Positions 6,891 through 11,767 of a stretch of DNA of 11,767 nucleotides are shown here, piece by piece. The stretch is taken from contig PWIL01000159.1 in NCBI GenBank assembly GCA_003560455.1, forward strand, positions 1 through 11,767, written 5' to 3'. Origin of the DNA: Mollicutes bacterium. Lineage in GTDB: Bacteria; Bacillota_I; Bacilli_A; RF39; UBA660. The notes under the pieces are model-generated. The model ran no database searches, was not told the DNA's origin, and saw nothing but the letters and a program-made list of their open reading frames with translations. How positions within the stretch are numbered: position 1 is the stretch's first letter; the number at the start of each line of letters is the position of its first letter. The translations under genes and the position numbers were made by a program.

Positions 6891-7477
6891 TCAACAATTT
6901 GCGTAAAATTAATCATTGCATTTATTTTTGCAGAACCTTCTGCCAGTGCCGCTTGTGTGTCGCTGGCATTATCCATTGTTGCCGATTCTGAATCATCCCA
7001 TTGGACATAGATTCGAATGTCTCTTGTTTTGTTGGTGGCATCAAAATAAATGTCTTCTGATACTTCATCCATCTGACCTTCAATTGCATTCATTGCGCCA
7101 CCATCAACAGTATAACCGATGACAACAAGGTCATCAACATCATTTTCGGCATCTAATTCAGTTGAAATACTATAAGAAAAGGAAACATCAACATTGGTAC
7201 AATCAATATTAAGATCAAAATAACCAATCGCGGTCGGTGCAATCACCCCATCAGCAATATGGGGGTTTTCGGCAAAAGTAGGAGTTAGCGTATTGGTAAT
7301 GTAATTATTATCAATGATATCTTGTTCATTGACAACAATATTCCAACGGGCGATATTTACTGTCGCAGTACCATCGGCATCAACCCGATATTTAGCATAT
7401 GTTTCTTGGACTAAAGTTACGAGGAATAAAAGCCCAGCAAAAAAGACAATAATTTTAAAGCGGTTATTATTTTCCAT
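6887..7477 (-). CDS. TasA/camelysin-like exported protein
   Basis: Starts at ATG 7475-7477 on the minus strand with AAGGAGGGG just upstream (about 7483-7491); 196 residues. The signal peptide is typical of SipW substrates: MENNNRFK, a hydrophobic core (about 9-24), then QETYAKYRVDADGTATVNIA, giving a probable cut after TYA (residue 28). The KY..DADGTATVNIARW segment is the first beta strand characteristic of TasA/camelysin-type proteins. A beta-rich mature domain follows, with DIRIYVQWDDSESATMD near the end, corresponding in position and pattern to the C-terminal strands of the proteins at 7625 and 8336. It is acidic, with one cysteine (about residue 93). It is transcribed away from its own promoter region and collides tail-to-tail with the operon, with the two stop codons sharing bases. 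Family confidence is good. Confidence 0.85.
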   Translation of the reverse strand: MENNNRFKIIVFFAGLLFLVTLVQETYAKYRVDADGTATVNIARWNIVVNEQDIIDNNYITNTLTPTFAENPHIADGVIAPTAIGYFDLNIDCTNVDVSFSYSISTELDAENDVDDLVVIGYTVDGGAMNAIEGQMDEVSEDIYFDATNKTRDIRIYVQWDDSESATMDNASDTQAALAEGSAKINAMINFTQIVD

Positions 7478-7499
7478 GGCATACCCCTCCTTACTTTAA

Positions 7500-7528
7500 A
7501 ATATAACATCTGTGTTTGAGTAATTCAA
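7500..7528 (-). promoter_or_regulatory. Promoter for the minus-strand TasA-like gene
   Basis: On the minus strand, TTGAAT (7523-7528), a 17-base spacer and TATATT (7500-7505) with an upstream TG (7507-7508) form an extended -10 promoter close to the start at 7477. The -35 overlaps a small inverted repeat, TTTGA/TCAAA (7515-7529), a possible regulator site. Confidence 0.65.
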
Positions 7529-7568
7529 AGTAATTATTAAAAAACTTGACATTTTGGTGACAGTTAGA

Positions 7569-7597
7569 TTGAAAAAACAACTGGTTCATGTTAAAAT
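7569..7597 (+). promoter_or_regulatory. Promoter for the 7625-11767 gene run
   Basis: TTGAAA (7569-7574), a 17-base spacer and TAAAAT (7592-7597) preceded by TG (7589-7590) form an extended -10 promoter about 28 bases before the TTG start, followed by GGAGGT (7614-7619). It faces away from the minus-strand promoter 41 bases to the left, so both TasA-like transcription units share one control region. Confidence 0.7.
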
Positions 7598-7624
7598 ATT
7601 AATAGTAATATATGGAGGTTATCA

Positions 7625-8323
7625 TTGAGCATAAAAGAAATTAAAGTTACAGCAGAAAAAATAAAAAAACGAGATGAACAAATTAAAAAAATTATAAAAT
7701 TTGTCTTAATTTTATTGTTTTTACTAGCTTTCTTTTTTATATTTTTATCTTCTATTTATACCGGCGGCCGTTTTTTTATTTCGTTAGATCCGAATCATTC
7801 AATTCGGAGTGGTTTATTTATGTTTGATGATCCTGATGAAAAAGATTCAAAATCAATTATTTATGTTGAAGAAATTAAATATATGGATAATATTTCAATT
7901 AATTGGTTACCAGAAGATATTGGTGATCAACCTGGTGGTAATCATAATGGCGACAATTATATTGCTCATACTTTTTATTTAGAAAACCGGGGCAATAGAA
8001 TTATTAGTTATTGGTATGAAATAAAAATTGAAAATGTTATTAAAAATGTTGATGAAGCAATTAGGTTTATGATTATTAAAAATGGTGAGAGAACAGTTTA
8101 TGCAAAAGTAAATTCTGAAACAGGTGAAGCAGAACCAGGCACAGTTAAGTTTAAAAGCGAAGAGGTAGCAGTTTCAGAACAAAGAGAAAAAATGGAACCT
8201 GGTGATATAGATAAAATCACGATTGTAATATTTTTAGAGGGTGATGATCCGGATTGCGTGGATGATTTAATTGGTGGCGAAATAAAAGCCCATATGAGAA
8301 TTATTGAAGGACATATTGAGTAA
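7625..8323 (+). CDS. Membrane-anchored TasA-like surface protein with EGDDPDC motif
   Basis: The start is TTG 7625, fixed by GGAGGT at 7614-7619; the next in-frame ATG lies about 59 codons in, beyond the membrane helix. Of 232 residues, the first 23 form an unusually long Lys-rich cytosolic segment, then a hydrophobic helix (about 24-45) followed by YTGGRFFISLD. No Ala-x-Ala site is obvious, so it may stay anchored rather than be released. The extracellular part is beta-rich, with NYIAHTFYLENRGNRIISYW (about 114-133) resembling the strand pair of TasA-type domains. It ends in KITIVIFLEGDDPDCVDDLI (about 200-219) then GGEIKAHMRI, which is echoed in the next gene at 8336. The single Cys lies inside that motif. 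A fibre base or anchor (TapA-like role) is a guess from topology only. First gene of the second plus-strand run. Confidence 0.8.
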   Translation: MSIKEIKVTAEKIKKRDEQIKKIIKFVLILLFLLAFFFIFLSSIYTGGRFFISLDPNHSIRSGLFMFDDPDEKDSKSIIYVEEIKYMDNISINWLPEDIGDQPGGNHNGDNYIAHTFYLENRGNRIISYWYEIKIENVIKNVDEAIRFMIIKNGERTVYAKVNSETGEAEPGTVKFKSEEVAVSEQREKMEPGDIDKITIVIFLEGDDPDCVDDLIGGEIKAHMRIIEGHIE

Positions 8324-8335
8324 AGGGTGATAATA
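8324..8335 (+). promoter_or_regulatory. Ribosome binding site that sets the start of the 8336 gene
   Basis: AAAGGGTGA directly follows the TAA of the previous gene, with a six-base gap to ATG 8336. A GTG at 8327 is in the same frame but lies inside this site, so ATG 8336 is the better start and the extra three residues of the longer reading are probably not made. Confidence 0.7.
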
Positions 8336-9325
8336 ATGAAATTAAATAACAAAATAAAACCATTTGGTATTTTATTGTGGATTTTGTTTACTTCGGTTTT
8401 TTTGGTTGTTAGTTCGTATGCATGGTTGTCGGCTAATCGAATTTTTGCGGTGCAAACCTTTAATATCCATATTGCTTCTAAAGGTGATTTAGAAGTTTCG
8501 GTAGATGCAATTGATTGGAAAGGGGTATTAACCTTAACTGACATTATGGAAGCAAGAAGAACATATCCGAATAGTGTTAATCAAATTCCCCGAACATTAC
8601 AACCAGTATCAACTGGCGGAATAGTACAAAATGGTTTTTTAGAAATGTTTTATGGTGAATTAAGTGGCGGATTAGATGATCAAGGAAATATTTTGTCAGC
8701 GGAAAGAAGTGTTGAAATAGAAAGTTTTGGCGAACAATCTGATGGTGTTTTTGTTGCCTTTGATTTGTTTTTCCGAACTTATTATGAAAATATGTTGCAT
8801 TTAACACCACTTTCGTCGGTTGAACCATTAGAAGATTTAAATACCGGAATTGAAAATTCTTTTCGAATTGCTTTTTTGAATCAAGGGACTTTGCCTTTAG
8901 ATGCAGCTGTTAATCAAATTCAAAATTTACGAAATGCTAATAGAGCTTATATTTGGGAGCCCAATTATGATGTTCATACCACTAGTGCAGTTACTCATGC
9001 TAGGGAAACATACGGCATTCAAACTAGTGAACGAAATGCACCAAGAATAAATTATGATGGAATAATTAGTGAATTTCGCCATAGTGAACAAGTTCGAGAA
9101 CACCAAGCAAATGCCACTTATCATCCCGATAAGTTTAGGCGAGTTGAACCGGCCGTTGCTACCCGAAAAAATTTTACTGAATCACAAGAAATATTTATTT
9201 TACCAGCTGGGATTACCAAAGTGCGAATTTATGTTTGGATGGAAGGTCAAGATGTTGATTGCATATTAGATGCAGCTGTTGGTGAAGTTTTAATCAATCT
9301 CCAATTATCAACTGAATTACCATAA
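8336..9325 (+). CDS. Exported TasA-like surface protein
   Basis: Translation from ATG 8336 gives 329 residues. A basic start and hydrophobic core (about 10-26) lead to VSSYAWLSANR, with a probable cut after SSYA (residue 29); the AW junction matches that of the protein at 6321. The next strand, FNIHIASKGDLEVSVDAIDW (about 42-61), looks like the first sheet of a TasA-type domain. A long central insert (about 75-280) is less regular, with several Tyr/Arg/His-rich stretches. The C-terminus, TKVRIYVWMEGQDVDCILDA (about 294-313) then AVGEVLINLQL, aligns with the end of the 7625 product; its only Cys (309) is in this motif. It lies 12 bases after the 7625 gene and 17 before the next, so all three are probably co-transcribed. 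Likely substrate of the SipW at 5787. Exported status is firm; the detailed family is inferred. Confidence 0.82.
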   Translation: MKLNNKIKPFGILLWILFTSVFLVVSSYAWLSANRIFAVQTFNIHIASKGDLEVSVDAIDWKGVLTLTDIMEARRTYPNSVNQIPRTLQPVSTGGIVQNGFLEMFYGELSGGLDDQGNILSAERSVEIESFGEQSDGVFVAFDLFFRTYYENMLHLTPLSSVEPLEDLNTGIENSFRIAFLNQGTLPLDAAVNQIQNLRNANRAYIWEPNYDVHTTSAVTHARETYGIQTSERNAPRINYDGIISEFRHSEQVREHQANATYHPDKFRRVEPAVATRKNFTESQEIFILPAGITKVRIYVWMEGQDVDCILDAAVGEVLINLQLSTELP

Positions 9326-9342
9326 AACGAGGTGAAGCGATA

Positions 9343-11767
9343 GTGTTAAATTTTATTAAATTTAATCAAAGAAAAATTGTCATAGCAATTCTCTTTTGTT
9401 GCTTAATTTTTGGTATTATAACTTTTTCATTAAGTTTTGGCGAACACAATGATTCAACAATTGTTTATATTGATGATAAGTTGAGTGGTATTATTGATAA
9501 TGTTGTTCATGTCAATGATCTTGATGCGGACTATTATTATTTAAAGGGGCAGAATTATACTTATAGTGCTGATGGCTCATTGCCAACAACTGAGAGTAAA
9601 AATATTCATCCGGATAATCGATTAGTTGAGGTTCAAATAACTTATAGTAGTATTGATCCTAATTCTGGATATCAAGGTTTTGTATCTTTAACCGAATTAC
9701 AAGATACTTATATTTATTATAAAATATTTCCAGTTAATGATAATGGAACACCAGGTGATTTAACTGATGATTATATTACAATTGAATTAATTGAAAATCC
9801 TTTTACCCATCGTCCAAATAATAAAGCCTTTAATGGTTGGGCGACTGATTATTCAGATGCGGAAATCACTTTAGATAAAGATTATTATATGCGTTATGCT
9901 CAGGTGCCAATTACTTATTCCGAAGGAATGCCGGAAAAAGTAGAAATTGATTTTAATGCGGTTTGGGTTGATGCAACAGTTTCGGAAGTTAGTTCTAGCG
10001 TTAGTTGGAGTAATGCTTTTGATGTTTTAAATGATGAAGGAATGCAAGAAATATTAATTATAACTGATTTAATTCGGCTACCTTTTGATATGACTGGTTA
10101 TTTTATGGAAGTTTTGTTAGATTTTGGTGAATCTTGTGTTGGATATTATGATGATGAAGGAAATGAAATGAATGGTGAAAGCAGTGAACCAGAAGAGTGT
10201 ATTACTTGGGAAGTACCAGTTGGGGCAGAATTTTATGATGATGAAGGAGTTCTGCAAGTTGCGGAAAATGAAAGTGATGAAGTATGTGCTGAAGAAGGAA
10301 CGATTATTTTTAAAGAACCTGGAAACTATGGTGATATTGAAACTTCTGGGGGCGTCTTTGAAGTTTTAGTCGTTGGTGGTGGCGGCGGCGGTGGTAGTAG
10401 TGGTGCTTTTGGGACTGCTGGTGCTGGTGGTGGTGGCGCCGGTGGTTTAATTTATATTGATGAATATGAGATTTCAGATGGTGATATTAGTATTGTCGTT
10501 GGTGATGGTGGTAGTGGTGCAGTCTATAATGGAACACATCGTTTTGGTGATGATGGTCAAAATAGTGTGTTTGGTAATTTAACTGCAATTGGTGGCGGTG
10601 GCGGAGCTGGTGGTAATGCCCAAGGTAGTTCTGGTGGTAGTGGTGGTGGTTCACGTGGAACTTCTGGTGGAACAGCAACACAACCAAGTACTAATGATGG
10701 TTATGAAAACTCGGGATTTGGTAATCGTGGTGGTAATCATGGCGGCAGTCCCGGTGGTGCGGCTGCAACTGGTGGTGGTGGCGCTGGAGCGCCTGGTGAA
10801 GATATTCCTGGTTCTGGTGGTGAAGATGGTGGCGATGGTGGCGATGGTTTAGAATTTGATATTTCAGGCAGTTCGCAGTATTATGCTGGTGGCGGCGGCG
10901 GCGGTGTTTCGGCAGCTGTTTCAGCAACTGGTGGCGCTGGTGGTGTTGGTGGTGGTGGAGCTGGCGCAAATTCAGATGGTGGCGCTCAAGCAGCTGACGT
11001 AAATACTGGTGGTGGTGGCGGCGGTGGAACTAACGCCCATTCGGGTGCTGATGGTGGTAGTGGAATTATCATTATTCGTTGGGATCAGGAAATGCAACCA
11101 GAAGAATGTATAACTTGGGATGTGCCAGTTGGGGCTGAGTTTTATGATGCTGATGGTGTTTTACAAGTTACTGCTGGTGAAAGTGAAGAAGTTTGTTATG
11201 AAGATGGAATGATAGTTTTTAGAGATCCGCAAACTTATAGCAATGTTGAAACCTCTGGTGGTGATTTCAATGTTTTAATTGTGGCTGGTGGTGGCGGCGG
11301 TGGTCGCTCTGCTGGTGGTAGTGCTGGTGGTGGTGGTGGTGGCGCTGGGGGCTTAATATTTGAAGCAGATTATTCGGTAGCTGATGGTAGTTATAATTTT
11401 GTGGTTGGCGATGGTGGTAACGCTCATCCTTCATCAGGAGATAATACTGGTGAAAGTGGCGATAATAGTTCAGCGTTTGGTTTTACTGCAATTGGTGGCG
11501 GTGGCGGTGGAGCGAGATTAAATGATGGTTTGTCTGGTGGTTCCGGTGGTGGTGGAGGATCACGTGGCGGTTCTGGTGGTCCGGGAACAACTGATCAAGG
11601 AAATGCCGGTGGTGATGGTGATTCGCCAGGCGGAGGTCACAATGCTGCTGGTGGTGGTGGTGGTTTTTCGGAAAATGGCACAAATGGAACTACTAATAAT
11701 AGTGGCGGTGATGGTGGTGATGGTTTAGATTTGTCAAATGTTTTTGGAACTTTTATTGGTGATAATG
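9343..11767 (+). CDS. Large exported glycine-rich modular surface protein (3' end missing)
   Basis: Starts at GTG 9343 after GAGGTGA (9329-9335); 808 codons are visible and the frame is open at the right edge. Residues 11-31 form a signal or anchor helix. About 36-210 is beta-rich and Tyr/Asp-rich; its end (PNNKAFNGWATDYSDAEI to FNAVWVDATVS, about 158-213) resembles the 'F.GW ... W' pattern of InlB/Listeria-Bacteroides-type repeats. From residue 283 come two copies of a 303-residue module. Each opens with PEECITW(E/D)VPVGAEFYD, has two cysteines (286/315 and 589/618), then a FxVL(V/I)V(G/A)GGGGGG glycine-rich domain; the complete first copy closes with GGSGIIIIRW. Such Gly-rich domains occur in bacterial surface and phage tail proteins and in the ALK receptor, probably as polyglycine-helix bundles. 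I infer an adhesin or matrix protein displayed with the TasA-like subunits. Any C-terminal anchor lies outside. Confidence 0.85.
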   Translation, partial: MLNFIKFNQRKIVIAILFCCLIFGIITFSLSFGEHNDSTIVYIDDKLSGIIDNVVHVNDLDADYYYLKGQNYTYSADGSLPTTESKNIHPDNRLVEVQITYSSIDPNSGYQGFVSLTELQDTYIYYKIFPVNDNGTPGDLTDDYITIELIENPFTHRPNNKAFNGWATDYSDAEITLDKDYYMRYAQVPITYSEGMPEKVEIDFNAVWVDATVSEVSSSVSWSNAFDVLNDEGMQEILIITDLIRLPFDMTGYFMEVLLDFGESCVGYYDDEGNEMNGESSEPEECITWEVPVGAEFYDDEGVLQVAENESDEVCAEEGTIIFKEPGNYGDIETSGGVFEVLVVGGGGGGGSSGAFGTAGAGGGGAGGLIYIDEYEISDGDISIVVGDGGSGAVYNGTHRFGDDGQNSVFGNLTAIGGGGGAGGNAQGSSGGSGGGSRGTSGGTATQPSTNDGYENSGFGNRGGNHGGSPGGAAATGGGGAGAPGEDIPGSGGEDGGDGGDGLEFDISGSSQYYAGGGGGGVSAAVSATGGAGGVGGGGAGANSDGGAQAADVNTGGGGGGGTNAHSGADGGSGIIIIRWDQEMQPEECITWDVPVGAEFYDADGVLQVTAGESEEVCYEDGMIVFRDPQTYSNVETSGGDFNVLIVAGGGGGGRSAGGSAGGGGGGAGGLIFEADYSVADGSYNFVVGDGGNAHPSSGDNTGESGDNSSAFGFTAIGGGGGGARLNDGLSGGSGGGGGSRGGSGGPGTTDQGNAGGDGDSPGGGHNAAGGGGGFSENGTNGTTNNSGGDGGDGLDLSNVFGTFIGDN
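10189..11767 (+). repeat. Direct repeat of a 909-bp glycine-rich module (second copy partial)
   Basis: The first copy runs 10189-11097 and the second from 11098 to the edge, both in frame, with a period of exactly 303 codons measured at the shared PEEC codons. The cysteine-containing opening 60 residues are the most alike; the glycine-rich parts have drifted in length and spacing. GGT and GGC dominate the glycine codons, so this stretch is far more GC-rich than the rest of the window. Confidence 0.85.

Noticed and set aside
6916..7122. Plus-strand open frame opposite the minus-strand TasA-like gene
   Set aside because: The opposite strand has a clear signal peptide, ribosome binding site and promoter; this frame has none of these.
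7546..7551. Perfect TTGACA box
   Set aside because: No -10 element lies at 16-18 bases; the nearby TTGAAA/TAAAAT pair with TG is the better promoter for the plus-strand gene.
8098..8544. Long minus-strand frame (148 codons) spanning the 7625/8336 gene boundary
   Set aside because: Both plus-strand genes have ribosome binding sites and related C-terminal motifs; the minus frame has no supporting start site or family resemblance.
10172..11728. Several His-rich minus-strand and Val/Met-rich plus-strand reading frames in the right-hand part
   Set aside because: They are out-of-frame readings of GGT/GGC glycine codons in the large plus-strand gene; they have no ribosome binding sites and their composition is explained by the repeat.

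Overview
The window looks like an AT-rich, low-GC Gram-positive-type chromosome segment, most likely from an uncultured Bacillota or Mollicutes-like bacterium. The grounds are strong AAGGAGG-type ribosome binding sites, sigma-A-like promoters with extended -10 elements, Lys/Asn/Ile/Glu-rich proteins, single-membrane export genes and TGG-coded tryptophan. Apart from the two window edges it is densely coded. No tRNA, rRNA, CRISPR array, transposase or phage gene was found.

Layout. (1) 1-547, minus strand: the start of a gene resembling the DUF1292 family, with an acidic tail built from a 45-bp tandem repeat that runs off the left edge. (2) 548-714: a divergent promoter region with one good promoter facing each way. 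(3) 715-6890, plus strand: a tight seven-gene run, probably one operon. In order it holds a signal-peptidase-like membrane protein that has lost its catalytic Ser and His, an exported Ig/beta-sandwich-like protein, an unrecognised soluble protein, a membrane-anchored McrB-like AAA+ ATPase, a DUF2357-like (McrC-associated) protein with no visible nuclease domain, a SipW-type (S26B) signal peptidase with its Ser/His dyad, and a small exported TasA-like protein. (4) 6887-7477, minus strand: another TasA/camelysin-like exported protein, whose stop codon overlaps the stop of the preceding gene. (5) 7478-7624: a second divergent promoter region. (6) 7625-11767, plus strand: two more membrane-targeted TasA-like proteins that share a C-terminal motif, then a very large exported protein with at least two 303-residue cysteine-plus-glycine-rich modules, cut by the right edge.

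Working model (inference). This is a surface-fibre or matrix locus related in logic to tapA-sipW-tasA of Bacillus subtilis: SipW processes several TasA-like subunits, and the glycine-rich giant is a surface adhesin or filament partner. The unusual part is a cytosol-facing, membrane-tethered McrB-like AAA+ motor with a nuclease-less DUF2357-like partner and an unknown soluble protein, embedded between the pseudo-peptidase and the active peptidase. This suggests that a McrBC-type motor has been re-used for surface-protein export or assembly rather than DNA restriction. It is the best candidate here for an undescribed system. A membrane-associated defence island that happens to sit inside the operon is the main alternative.
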